In this document: positions 1-10,847 of the stretch, piece by piece | How the letters are laid out: each line of letters opens with the position of its first letter | Position numbering within the stretch: position 1 is the first letter of the stretch | Assembly (NCBI RefSeq): GCF_023078275.1 | Contig: NC_062973.1 | Span: forward strand, 21,508,956 to 21,572,955 | DNA: 64,000 bases | Origin: Leguminivora glycinivorella | Taxonomy: Eukaryota > Arthropoda > Insecta > Lepidoptera > Tortricidae | Direction of reading: 5' to 3' | Notes under the pieces: generated by a model | Seen by the model: the letters and a program-made list of their open reading frames with translations, nothing else | What the model was told of the DNA's origin: nothing | The model's database searches: none | Made by a program: the position numbers and the translations under genes

Positions 1-419
1 CGATTTAACAAGAAAAGCGAAATAAGGACACAATGATGTAATACTATATTTTATTATAAAAAAAATACATAAGAAGTTATTACATCTAAGAACAGTAGGT
101 AAGTTAAGTAGGCGAACTTATCCCTCAGATCAGAAATCTCTTTCAGTTTAACTTGTGACACATATAGTATACACATGATACATATTTAGGTATGTAATAG
201 ATGTAGGTACCTATTTATATCTTAGCATTATTTTTAGCTAGTAACAACACACGTTTGTGACGCCAAAGACAATATTTACAAGGCGATATCTCGCACGCAA
301 ATATATCAACTATCAGTTAATGATAAGCTGTTTGTCACAGAGTTTATTCTAATCGTCTCCGGTGACCTTCTATTTGGTTTCTTGGCAACATACCAAGATG
401 CAATTTATATTGTCATTTG
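1..419. other. AT-rich intergenic DNA
   Basis: I see no gene here. Around 325-348 a short stretch (TGTTTGTCACAGAGTTTATT) resembles the terminus of the hairpin element at 2163-2294 and may be a decayed end of the same family. Confidence 0.5.
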
Positions 420-421
420 TA

Positions 422-555
422 CAGTCACCGGCAGAAATAAGTGATGATTTCTGTACCTTGTCATATTAACGTCTTGTTTGAAATGTTATAGGAAGTTGTC
501 AAACGATTAAAAGCGAAAAGGTACAGAAATCATCACTTCTTTATGCCGGTGACTG
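422..555. repeat. MITE with CAGTCACCGGC termini (copy 1)
   Basis: The first about 42 bases and the last about 42 are inverted copies with roughly four mismatches. The ends read CAGTCACCGGC and GCCGGTGACTG, and each is flanked by TA, as expected for a Tc1/mariner-type non-autonomous element. The interior has no coding capacity. A related, shorter copy lies at 32382-32506. Confidence 0.8.
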
Positions 556-567
556 TAAAACAAGCCC

Positions 568-694
568 CGTAGCCGAATGGCATTTCTGCGACGCGAAATG
601 ACGCAGAAATGAAGTCTGGCTCTGTCGCGCCAATACGCAAGAGCGATAGAGATAGATAGCTACGAAAGAGAGCGTTTGTGTATTTTTGGCTACG
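568..694. repeat. Repeat family with GTAGCCGAATG termini, copy 1 of 4
   Basis: This roughly 130-bp repeat starts GTAGCCGAATGGCATTTCTG and ends near GGCTACG. Its centre contains CTCTGTCGCGCCAATACG and a GATAGAGATAGATAG stretch. Related copies lie at 13864-13998, 40307-40452 and 63234-63369. Frames translated across different copies give similar peptides, but this follows from shared DNA and I do not treat it as coding. Confidence 0.75.
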
Positions 695-767
695 CACACA
701 GGTGCATATACACAGACGTCACAGAGCATAGAAATGTGTCACTTCTCTTTAAATATGTATGTACCTA

Positions 768-905
768 TAGTCAACCAATTAGAATCCTAGGCCACCCTAT
801 TAGAGCCCTGTCGTATTGACACCGTGCTTTATCTGCTATAGAAGTCAGTTTGACTTTTACTGTGTAAGGGTTCTACAGTGGCCTAGGATTCAGATTGGTT
901 GACTG
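768..905. repeat. MITE with AGTCAACCAAT termini (copy 1)
   Basis: About 28-bp inverted ends (AGTCAACCAAT..ATCCTAGGCCAC and its reverse complement) are flanked by TA. A second copy in opposite orientation is at 51933-52077 and shares the internal CACCGTGCTTTAT and AGTTTGACTTTTA segments. Non-coding. Confidence 0.8.
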
Positions 906-1060
906 TACAGTCGCCATCGGAAATATCGGAGCGATCAAGGAATATTGAGCTATTTGAGCACGCCTCTGTTTCAAGGCGATAGAGTGCATGTGTCGAATAA
1001 ATACTACTCAACTTAATAGTTTAATACAAGTAGGTACATATGTATATACATAGAAAACAC

Positions 1061-1430
1061 TGCCATGCTCGGTATCAAGATTCGAGATCGGGTAAGGAAT
1101 GTCGAGATCCATCGTCGCACCAAGGTGCAAGACGTTGGTTTCGTCATTACCAAACTAAAATGGAGTTGGGCGGGACATGTTGCTAGGCAGAGTGATGGTA
1201 GGTGGACTAAAATGTTAACGGAATGGTGGTCGCTTACAGATGTAAGAAGCGCTTGTTTCATTAGCTCGTTGGGTGGACGACATCCGCAAAATTGCGGGTC
1301 ACAACTGAATGAGACTAGCTTAGGACCGGGATACATGGCGTACTAGAAGAGAGGCCTATGCTCAGCAGTGGGCGATAAAGAGCCCTTTATCATCGCCCTT
1401 TGTCAGCCGACTTGATGATGATAGAAAACA
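1061..1430 (+). mobile_element. RTE-like LINE, 5'-truncated 3' end (copy 1)
   Basis: An open frame over most of this stretch gives MLGIKIRDRVRNVEIHRRT and LKWSWAGHVARQSDGRW, the C-terminal tail of RTE-type endonuclease-reverse transcriptases common in Lepidoptera. The later part is degraded. The element ends in a short GATGATGAT tail. An 11-bp target duplication ATAGAAAACAC flanks it (1050-1060 and 1431-1441), so the 5' end is a true insertion junction. It lacks all catalytic domains and is dead. Confidence 0.8.
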
Positions 1431-1441
1431 CCCATAACTCA

Positions 1442-2162
1442 GGAACAAATATTGGGTCTCATCGCATAAATTAACGCATATCGAAGCATATATAAACAAT
1501 TCCCTTTATTTACTAGAGATGAAAAAAGTGAAATGAAAAAGTCGTTTCACTTTTACCCAACTTATTATAAAAGTTAGGCGCGATAAACAAGTTCTACAAA
1601 AAACATCAGAAGCTCCTCAAAAGATATTATATAAGTATTATTTATATCTATACCTACTATTGTAAAACCAAACAGCACAAGTTACATGAATATGATTGAA
1701 CTTTTGAGTTAAATGTATCTCGTATAGGTTATATAAACCAAGGTTAAACCTTAAGGACCTATGTTAAATAAACATCTCAGTAAAAAATATAAACTTAGCG
1801 TACCTATATGAGCGGCCTAAGTATGACTTGACTCTCACATTCTAAAAATAAAACACTCTTAAATTCCATCTACGTCTCGCAAAAACGGACTTTATTTTAA
1901 CAAGATATGTAATATGTATAAGGTCAAAGATAATCGAAAAATAACTCGCAGAGGTCAATGACCTTTGCTCGAAAACGACCTTGCGGGTACTTAATGAGGT
2001 TCTCGGTGGAAGAAAACGCGCTTCCTTTGTTTTTCGTCCGTCATTTTCTCTTAAGAAAGGGGATCGACGCTTCTCCATGCAAAGGAAGTCCCTATTCCCC
2101 CCCCCGCACGCGGGAGTTACAGAAAAAAGTTTTTGCCGAGGGAGTTATGAAATTTCTTGTAT
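1442..2162. other. Intergenic DNA without recognisable gene
   Basis: Overlapping short frames on both strands at 1840-2200 are mutually contradictory. The moderately GC-rich patch 1940-2130 (with a run of nine C at about 2098) has no homology I recognise. Confidence 0.4.
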
Positions 2163-2294
2163 ACTCTGTCAAACAAGTCTGTCGGTAAATAAGAACTAAG
2201 AAAACTATAGGTATCCTTTTCTCTAGCACCCTAAAGAAAAGGATGCATATAGTTTTCTTTGTTATTATTTACTGACAAACTTGTTTGACAGAGT
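2163..2294. repeat. Hairpin MITE with ACTCTGTCAAACAAG termini
   Basis: The two halves are inverted copies over about 60 bases with small indels. Ends are ACTCTGTCAAACAAG and CTTGTTTGACAGAGT. The transcript of either strand would fold into a nearly complete hairpin. No coding capacity. Confidence 0.8.
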
Positions 2295-2632
2295 TTATAT
2301 TAGTTTTATTTTAGCTATTTAAACATTTTTTTATCGCAAGTGATGAAAAACATTAAATATGTAACTCGGGACATGAGAATTTTGCAAACTCTACTATTTA
2401 AATTTATTTAATAATAATTTAACTGTGTATAAAATAAATAAAGTGTCGAAAGGGCCTCTACGTGTTGGCTTCGGCCCCGCGCACGCCTCCCAAAGGTCCG
2501 GAATACCATTGTTCCGTGATGGGAAAGACATACAAAATTTAACTACATATACCCTCGTTTGCTATATTTAGCTTACGCCCCATGTCACACAATGCACTAT
2601 TTTAAGTTCGAATAGGTACCTACTAGGTTTAA

Positions 2633-3070
2633 GAATAGTTATTTGTTATACAAGGGGGCAAAGTTGTATTTTAACGCCGAGTGTGGAATTGAAAAACGAG
2701 AAAGTGAAAGGATTCTATAGTTGAACCACGAGCGAAGCGAGTGGTTCGAGAATAGAATCCTGAACTTGCGAGTTTTTTAACACACGAGAAGTAAAATACA
2801 TTTGCACCCGAGTGTAACACAAAACTTTTCCCCTCACTATAGCGAGGAATCTACAACGCAAAAAATGCGTTTATCATTGCTTCCATTAGTTCCACAGGTG
2901 GTAAATCATCTTTATTACTAGATTCACCTACTTTTATCAATTTTAAAGCAGTTAATTTGACTTTATTCAAGGTCAAATTACTTTACCCACTAGTGGATAA
3001 AATGCGTTTTTACCCGCTGGTATTAAAGGACAAAACACGTGTTTCCGAGCTAGTGAGGGGAAAATATAAT
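2633..3070 (+). repeat. About 440-bp interspersed repeat, copy 1
   Basis: This block is present in inverted orientation at 44321-44757, and its end also recurs as a fragment at 15858-15905. It contains an inner inverted pair TTTTCCCCTCACTA (about 2827) and TAGTGAGGGGAAAA (about 3050), plus the palindrome-rich GAACCACGAGCGAAGCGAG segment. Non-coding, so a non-autonomous element is likely. Confidence 0.75.
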
Positions 3071-3808
3071 TGTAAAACCGTTTCCAACCTTTGTAAAATC
3101 TAAGAAATCAACAGGAGCTTATTAGCTATGGTCGATATGAAAATGTAATCAATCATGTCAAACAAAACATTTGCAATAAAATAATCTTATAAGTAGTTAA
3201 ACTAATAAGTAATAATAGTAGTGAATCTTACGTATGCACCTACCCTATGGCAAACAATATATTACAGTGCTATATTGTCTTGTTTGCCATTGCTAGTAAA
3301 TAATATAAGTAGATATAGAACCCAATGTATTAGGAGCCTCGTCTGCCAACAAACCATACTCTGGTTTGGCAGAAGTTAAAATTTAGTTTTAACTTTTAGT
3401 TTTGAATAAACATTTATTTCATTTCATTTATTGTCCACGGAGGAAAACAAGGGCATTCGTATGAAAAGGCGATTTCACGCGCTCAGTCCTCATACCTCTT
3501 AAATCGACGCGACGGGTCTCGTTTTTGATAGCGTTTATTTGGAAATAACTGCGGTTCGAGTTGTAATTTGTATTTTTATCTTTTCTTTATGATTTTCTGA
3601 AGTTTGAATTTCAGTAATTCTATACCACTTTGTTATTATTTGAGCGGATCATAGCTAGCGAAATTAAATGAGTTTTCAGTAAAAGGTAAGCGAATAATGT
3701 TATAGGTAGGTAACAGGTGTTATCATTAGAGCAACCTTATAGAATTACGCAAAAGTCACCCTCTCGTATTTGCAATGTCAATAATGCACTCTAGAGTCTA
3801 GTCGAAGT
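3071..3808. other. Intergenic DNA
   Basis: No gene seen. Short inverted pairs occur at 3247-3296 (GGCAAACAATATA with its complement) and 3344-3383 (CTGCCAA..TTTGGCAG). These are too small to classify. Confidence 0.4.
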
Positions 3809-4285
3809 AAAGCCTCCACCACACATAAAGCGTTTTGATAGCGGAGAGATGGCGGAGAGATGGGTAGTGAGTAAATACTCAAGAGTAAATATCGAGTAAA
3901 TACTCAGTATTTACTCAAAATACCCGTATTTACTCGTTTTTACTCAAATTGGTGGGTATAAACTATTTAGCGTGCTGAAATGGAAATGCAAATTAGAAAT
4001 ATTGGTGTATTTTGTTATCGGCTACTAAGTTAAGTAATCAAATTTATATGAATTTTATTTTAAAGACGTGCTCTCCATACATGTAACTGTTTTTTACAAA
4101 AATAAAATTCAGAAATTACCAGTGTGTTATACATCATCTGATAGGTCTTTAAAAATTAATTGAATGTTTCTAAAAAAGTTTTTTAATAATATGAACAGTT
4201 TTGGAATAAAACGATAATTAAGGCCGAAATAATGTTTATACCTTTATAACTTTCGAATTCGTTGTTGGAAAAATATCCAGAAACC

Positions 4286-4757
4286 AATTCTAATGAACAC
4301 AAGTTAAATTATAATCTATTGAAAATATTTCAACTTGTGCTGTCTTAAAGTAGTCACACTACTATGTATATAAATTAAAACCGAAATAAATTACACATAT
4401 GAAAGAAAAAGTGACCAAGTCCTCTGGTGCCTGAGGCTGGAAACGAACCAGCGTACTTTCCAATCGCGGGAAATGCCTCTTAATCCGCTCGGCCACCCAG
4501 GTCACAGCTGTCGAGGTCGAAATTATCTCTCATATGAGTAATCTATACAAGGACTCGTAGCGCCCTCTGTCCACCCCTAGGACAGAACGGTATGGTTCTT
4601 GCCCCCCGTGTAAACATGAGTTTGTTTTACACGGGGGGCAAGAACCATACCGTTCTGCCCTAGGGGTGGACAGAGGGCGCTACGAGTCCTTGTATAGATT
4701 ACTCATATGAGAGATAATTTCGACCTCGACAGCTGTGACCTGGGTGGCCGAGCGGAT
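4286..4757 (-). mobile_element. Fold-back tRNA-Ser-derived SINE
   Basis: A 12-bp target duplication TATCCAGAAACC flanks the block (4274-4285 and 4758-4769). On the minus strand a tRNA-like head (complement of 4430-4500) has an A box GTGGCCGAGCGG, an anticodon stem TTTCC/GGAAA around a loop containing CGA, and a B box GGTTCGTTTCC, so it derives from tRNA-Ser(CGA). A tail region follows. Upstream of the head, a 134-base segment is repeated as an almost perfect inverted copy (4481-4614 against 4626-4759, one mismatch seen) around an 11-base loop. Confidence 0.75.
4430..4500 (-). other. tRNA-Ser(CGA)-like SINE head
   Basis: It has recognisable A and B boxes and a CGA anticodon, but the base before the anticodon is G instead of T, the acceptor stem is imperfect and the variable arm is degenerate. 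I read it as the promoter head of the SINE and not as a working tRNA gene. Confidence 0.6.
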
Positions 4758-6245
4758 TATCCAGAAACCGTCAAATTATTGCCCATATAATACAAAACAC
4801 AAAACTAGTACTTCAAACGTCATCAGCTGAGCCATTTTTGAGTTTTCTTTAGAAAACCCTTAATAAAAGGTCGTAAGTGCCACATTAACAATCACTCCCG
4901 AACGTCATGCCGTTATCTATAACATCAATTTAATTTAAGTCTCATACTTTTACTGTAAATACCTGCTTTTTTAAAACAAAACTGCTAACTAAACATTATC
5001 ACTATTTTTTTCTCCCAATGATTACCTCTTTTTCGACAAACTAAGACTCCCATAAGCTTCTAATAATATGAATATCATTTAAACATGTCCACACAGTTAA
5101 AATAAACACGACTTACTTAACTTAAATCTCATTTTTTTAATTATTTTTAGGTAACAGTAACAGTTTCTACTCACCCAAATGAGTAAATACGAGTATTTAC
5201 TCGGTGCTTTGAGTAAATTACGGGTAAATACTAGGGCTTGTGATATACGTGTTACACGCGGAACCGTAGCTACGTAGCCTTAGTACCGGCGGTGCTAAGA
5301 TCCCGTACTACACGGTCACGTCAAAGATACGTATCCGTTTCTGGATTCGGCTACGTTCCCGCGAATCTCGGCTTCGGCTCCGCTCCGCTCGGTTGTTGAA
5401 AGAGAGCTTGTAAGTGTCGAACGGACCCTTCGCATTATGTGTTATACTCGTGGTCTTTGCATTGATTTGATTCCAGATGTTTTTTTAAGTAATTACATAT
5501 TGGTATTATTCTGTTCTCTGATAACCAGACATTATGAGTTTGTACAATAAAAACCAGAGGTGGTATTGGTGGGATTTTTGAATCTCACCGGTGCCTTGTT
5601 TTGTATGCAGCCGATGACTATTTAGTACGAAATAAGCCACCCGATGAGAATCAAAAATCGCACCTCAGGTAGGTACTAGGTACCTACTTGGGGATGTCGA
5701 TGAATATGAAAGTCCATCCAAATAAATATATTAATATCTCTAATTAATATTTACTCCCTAGTAAGAAATGCTACAGGTAGACCAATGCAACAATTTAAAA
5801 GTATTTTAAGTGAAATAATAATATACACTGTTCATAAATATTATTACTGGCTGGACAACCGTCTTTCGTCGGTGAAAATACTAAGAAATAGTTGCACGTG
5901 CAGATAAAGATAACAAACAATAGTTTGCGGGCCATTGATAATAATTACCTTCAAGGCTTTGGGATTTACCTGTTATTAAGTACCATGTGTTCCTATTGTT
6001 TGTGAAGTTAAGTGAAAGCAAAAATAACAAACTATTTGACTACTTCGGATACTACCAACTATAAGACGCTGACTGTACATGTTAGATTATTTAAAAAAAA
6101 GTTGATTAATTATAGTCTGTGTCATGTGAATGAAAATTAGAATTTTACCTATTTTTTATATGTTGATTATACGCGAATTCTTTTGATACACATCTTTTAC
6201 AATTTGTACTGGTCTATTATTTTTGCCTCCAAAATAATATTTGCA

Positions 6246-6470
6246 CGTAGAACCGATGGCCGTTGGGGCGGAAAGGTTCTCGAGTGGCGACCGCGTACCG
6301 GAAGGCGAAGCGTGGGTAGGCCCCCAACAAGGTGGACTGATGACCTGGTGAAGGTCGCAGGAGTCCGCTGGATGCGGGTGGCGCAGGACAGGTCATTGTG
6401 GCAATCTTTGGGGGAGGCCTATGTCCAGCAGTGGACGTCTTTCGGCTGATATGATGATGATGATGATGAT
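6246..6470 (+). mobile_element. RTE-like LINE, 5'-truncated 3' end (copy 2)
   Basis: The frame reads RRTDGRWGGKVLEWRPRTGR, then GRPPTRWTDDLVKV, and ends EAYVQQWTSFG-stop. This is the C-terminus of RTE-type LINE pol, followed by a (GAT)n tail. The 12-bp target duplication ATAATATTTGCA (6234-6245 and 6469-6480) is perfect, so this is a rather recent, severely 5'-truncated insertion. It is not functional. Confidence 0.85.
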
Positions 6471-7002
6471 AATATTTGCATCTTATTATTTTTGATCACT
6501 CTTAGAACTTTATTTAAAATGCAAAAATATGGAAACTGAAATTAAAAACTCGCCCCTTGCATTACATTCGGGGGTCTTAGTGACACGCATAAAATCTACA
6601 CTTAACTAAACGTCACGGTCACGACTGGATCCGATCTACGTATAAATAAGATACGTATCTCCGTGTACACGTAGCTACGTATCTTAATTACACGTAGCCG
6701 AATCACACGGAGCAAACGGAGCGGATCTCCGTTGCCGAGTAACACGGCAACGGAGATTCGGCTACGGGTACACGAAACACGGTCACGACCAGGAGCTCTA
6801 GTAAATACTCAGTATTTACTCACCCCTACCCATCTCTAGGCGGAGTGGAATGCGCGCGTATTCGGCTCGCAATCCGCGCTCGTTAGTTCCCGACGGCGTC
6901 CGCCAGGCGCAACGCCAGCGTTCATTCGGCGCACCACTATCATTGCGCCCCGCTAACGCTCCGCCTATGCTCTCAAAACGCGCATGTGTGGCCGAGCTTT
7001 AA

Positions 7003-7567
7003 AGGTTGTATAATAATTCATAATTCATAATAAGTACCTATATAACAGGGTTACGAAGGCAATTGAATATATCATAAGTGATTCCTTATTTGTCAATGTC
7101 AATGGCCTATCTAGAGGTAAGAGTGCATTTTCAAAGACTTATTTGTATTTTTGAAAGATTCTTTTATTTTATGTTTCATTTCGTGCACATTGCTAATTTC
7201 TACTGACTATAATGTTAAGTAGGTACTTTGGTGCATTTATAAAAATGTATTTCTATGCATGCTTTTTCAAACGTACCTGTGAATAAAAGTAGTGATCCTG
7301 TGAGTGTAATGTGTTTGGACAGACCAATGAGTGTGAATACATACCTATGACCAGCTATTGAAAGCGAATGCACCAGGGACGGGTGAATGAGGGTAGATCG
7401 CGCGCTGTCTAAATCAGCTTTGATATTTTGTCAATTGTCATCCACCCGCCACCTTAAATTTTCCGTGATCGTGATGCATATAACCGCGTCAAAATATCGC
7501 GAGCTCGACGAAAATCAAAAAGGTAATCACGGTCTGTATCCTGGTCAATATTACTCGTTTTTTTTAT
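7003..7567. other. Intergenic DNA with one diverged repeat
   Basis: No gene seen. The stretch at about 7460-7555 (CAAAATATCG, ATCAAAAAGGTAATCACG) resembles the reverse complement of 56045-56125 and is probably an old repeat. Confidence 0.4.
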
Positions 7568-7945
7568 TATGAGCCTATTGTGTTCCACTGCTGGGCAAAG
7601 GCCTCCCCCTTCTTCCTCCACTCTTCTCGACATTGAGCTACAACTGGCCAGTCTGTCAAAAAAGAGTCCAAGTTATCCCGGCATCGCCGGCGAGGTCTGC
7701 CGGATCCTCTCTTCGACTCATGGTGCTCCCACTCCGTGGCTATCTTGGCCCACAGGTCATTCGGTATACGGCAGACATGTCCAGCCCAGTCCCAAGTAAC
7801 TTGGTCACTGGATCAATTATCCGAGTCTTTGAGCGCAGCGGCGTGGTGTTTCGGATTCGATCCCTTAGTTTCACACCTAATATGCTGCGCTCCATAGCTC
7901 TCTGGCAAACCCCGAGTTTGGACTTCTGAGCTTCCCGTCAAAGTG
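7568..7945 (-). mobile_element. RTE-like LINE 3' fragment (copy 3)
   Basis: On the minus strand the reading includes QRAMERSMLGVKLRDRIRN, matching the same pol C-terminal region as the copy at 1061, then a degraded stretch ending in CCCAGCAGTGGAACACAAT and GGCTCATAAT, a typical 3' end for such elements. Frameshifts and stops are present. Confidence 0.7.
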
Positions 7946-9221
7946 CGTTCCGTCATATAACTCTAATGTTTGTTATTTATTAGAACATACGTAAACATGC
8001 CGTCGAGGCTCGAGCTCATGAAAACACGTTGTTATTAACGAAACTTGTTCAAGACAAATAGGAATATTAGCACAAATCGCCGGCTATCAGTAACAGCGGG
8101 CCATTAGCCCGTTGTTTCTATTTCAATCGACGTTTATACAAACATGTACTTACAAAAGAATAGGTTGTTTGAACGTCGTAAAAGTATTTTAATTATTCTG
8201 CAGTTATGAGTAATGAGTATGTGATGTGCTAAATGATTTAACAAATACGTACATACCTTACTTGCCTTTTAATTTTATTGCGGCTCTGTCGTAGTACACC
8301 GTGGCTCTGTAGGTACATCAGTGGATGTGATAAAAAGCACAGTAACAGTCATGAGTTACAAGTTTAGTCGTGTTTAAACAGGCTATGAAAATATATAGAT
8401 TACATTGTAAAGAAGTGATATAATTTTTATTTAAAATTATTATAATCGAAAGTCAATATTTATCTGGCTATTAATTGCATTCAGCATAATATATTACTAC
8501 ATTTACCATTGAGGTATATAGTAATTCAATGACAGTTACATACATACTTCTCCATTATGCCACACTAATATTGATCAGCGTCATCAGAGTTGATTGAACT
8601 AAGAAAAACAAACGAATTTAGTCACACTTCAATTAGACCTCTCACTGTAATTTTCTAGCAAAGAAGCATTAGAAACAAACACGCAGAGTCAGCGCTGTTT
8701 TCTACGCGATAGCACCACCGTCTCTTGTCATCTTGACGTAATTCCGCAGGTACGAATACACACAGGGAATATTCCGCAAGTAAGTTTGCCAAACAAATAT
8801 AACATTATATTACTTATTACTTAACGCTATCAAAGTTGCTATATAGGTATTATAAACAAGGCTGGTCTATTTATAAGAGTACGGTCAGAATATAACGAAA
8901 CATCTTGACATTTTTTTGTTCGACCAATGTTCAGAAAATCCACATGGGCCTAGTTATGAGCATTGCTTACACATATTTGAATTGTCTTATCTCATCTTAA
9001 TACTATACAACTAGGTTTAAGTTGATATGTACCGTAAGTTCGTTTCTACTCGTACATTATCCCATCCGATAAAATGAATGATTGAATAAATGAATATGAA
9101 TACGATATCTATTTATGTAAAAGTATATGTAGACTATGTAGTACATTTACAACTATTAATAAAACAATAAATATAAATATTTTACACAACAAAAAATAAA
9201 ATTAATGCTAAAATTAAATAT
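7946..9221. other. Intergenic DNA without recognisable gene
   Basis: Low-complexity AT-rich sequence. I see no coding frame, tRNA or clear repeat structure. Confidence 0.4.
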
Positions 9222-9352
9222 AAAAAATCTCACCTAGAGAACCGACCTCTGGAAGTGCCCCAGTTAAGTTTAGCGGTGCAAAGGGACAACGCCGCCAGCA
9301 TCCTGGTCCTGGGTTAACTTCCAGAGGTCGGTTCTCTAGGTGAGATTTTTTT
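9222..9352. repeat. Hairpin repeat with LINE-like core
   Basis: Inverted arms of about 36 bases (AAATCTCACCTAGAGAACCG and its complement) enclose a loop. A loop frame reads RDNAASIL, the kind of peptide found at the C-terminus of some non-LTR pol proteins. The block therefore looks like a LINE 3' end turned back on itself. Confidence 0.6.
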
Positions 9353-9354
9353 AT

Positions 9355-9468
9355 ACGATATCGGATATAGGACCAATATGCTATACATTAAAGGAGCCAT
9401 CTTTGATTTTTGCCTGTGACATCCTTGCTACATCCGATATCGGTTCAGATAATGTGAAAACGCTCTAA
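9355..9468. repeat. MITE with TTTTCACATTATCCGATCC termini, truncated copy
   Basis: It matches the family at 36436-36568, 40142-40273 and 58957-59090, including the core AGCCATCTTTGATTTTTGCC and the end GATAATGTGAAAACG. The left end is missing, replaced at the junction with the preceding hairpin. Confidence 0.65.
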
Positions 9469-10847
9469 AAGCCATCTAGTATGTTTGTTTGCGTGTTGTA
9501 GGTACTTATCTTTTTCTTCTCGTTTGTCCTTGACTGAAGATCGGAACCACACGAGGTGGCTTAATAAAATTCGACTGTCGGATTCCTTTACAAAATCCAC
9601 TCAGCTGGTTCGTATGTCCATCCACTAAAACACAAGTTTCATGTATACAAAATTCCCATATATCCGAAAAACGAAAATGTTTTATAAATGTTTGTTCTGT
9701 AACAAAAACTAAAGCGTGAAAAATGTACAGAATGCGCAACTCGTTTGCAAACATTTATCATCACAAATGTGTACCTTCCTTCGCGTGGACTTTAAAATTT
9801 AAGTTTATAGTGTTAGCTTTAGAAATGTATTCTGGCGGATTTTACATAATAACGTAGTGTGCTTCACCTTAAGTGTAGAGAGTAGTTACCCCATCGTCAC
9901 ATTGTTACAAGGTTTTAGTACGGTCAGCAAGTAAAGGAGTTGACACAGTTGATCAAGTGAACAAAAAAATGAAATTAGTTTAATTATTTAAAAAATGAAA
10001 TTAGTTACATTATGTGTCTTTTTTAATTGATTGATCATAATCGGCAATATGTACCTACCTACCTATCTTCTACTATAATACATAAAACATGCCAATGTTT
10101 TGATTGCATTGTAAAATATTTTGAATTTGTCCATTTAAAATTATTGAAAGGCATGTACTTGTACAAACACTTTCGACTTTAGCCCTCATATTTTGTTTAA
10201 TTATTAGACCACCGTACTCGTAGCGGTGATTCGTAGCATGTAGCAGTTTTCCAGATGCGCTACGAAAATGTTTCGTAGAGGCCCAACTACAAATGTCGTG
10301 TTAGCAAATGTTAGCGTAGAATAGGTTATGATGGTTCGTTTTCCGCCCAATTTAGTTTTAAATTTCTTAAAAAAGCAAGTGATCGCATTATAGTTGTCTT
10401 GTGAATAAAGTTTTGTACGAAACACCATTTATATATTTAAATAATAAGATCGTGAAGTGTTCACTTGTGCAGCCTTAGTTGTCCACCAAGATATCAATCG
10501 ACGTAGGAATGAACCGGTTAATCTCTATCTATCACTCTTCCACAACAATGAATTATTTTATATATTTTTTAATTATATTTAAACTTGGGAAACAAACAAG
10601 CAAACTATTACATCAACAAAAAAGATAATTTAGGTAATACATAGCCAACAGAGACAAGACTTAAGTTATTAGGTTACTAACAGATAATTTATTAACTATA
10701 TTATTATACGATATTTTCAAAATATAATGTATATTTACTATATTACTACACTAGACTATATTAATACATAACAGGAACAAATTCTCAGTATGACCACCAA
10801 GACATTTTTTTAGCATTTTCTTTTTAATTTTATTTCATTATGTTTTT
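9469..10847. other. Intergenic DNA without recognisable gene
   Basis: A 74-codon minus frame at 10204-10428 has no recognisable domain. The rest is AT-rich with no clear feature. Confidence 0.4.

Larger units (their letters stand above)
3852..6838. mobile_element. TIR transposon with AGTAAATACTC subterminal repeats, no transposase
   Basis: Both ends carry GAGATGGGTAG followed by repeats of AGTAAATACT in inverted orientation (3855-3955 and 6800-6838), with a further cluster at 5170-5235. GGCGGAG occurs on each side, which fits a target duplication of about 7-8 bp of hAT type. Inside lie two related palindromic segments (5240-5400 and 6620-6790, built on CACGGTCACG and CGTAGCTACGTA). There is no transposase frame, so it is non-autonomous. 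Two younger elements are nested in it. Confidence 0.55.
3809..7002. mobile_element. MITE interrupted by a larger nested transposon
   Basis: The left piece (3809-3856) and the right piece (6839-7002) carry mutually inverted ends: ACCACACAT plus GCGTTTTGATAGC on the left, GCTCTCAAAACGCGC plus ATGTGTGGCC on the right. Together they make an element of about 210 bp that was split by a roughly 3-kb insertion. The right piece is unusually GC-rich. Non-coding. Confidence 0.6.

Noticed and set aside
4430..4500. Functional tRNA-Ser gene
   Set aside because: The base before the anticodon is not T, the stems are imperfect, and the block is enclosed with a tail in a target duplication, so it is a SINE head.
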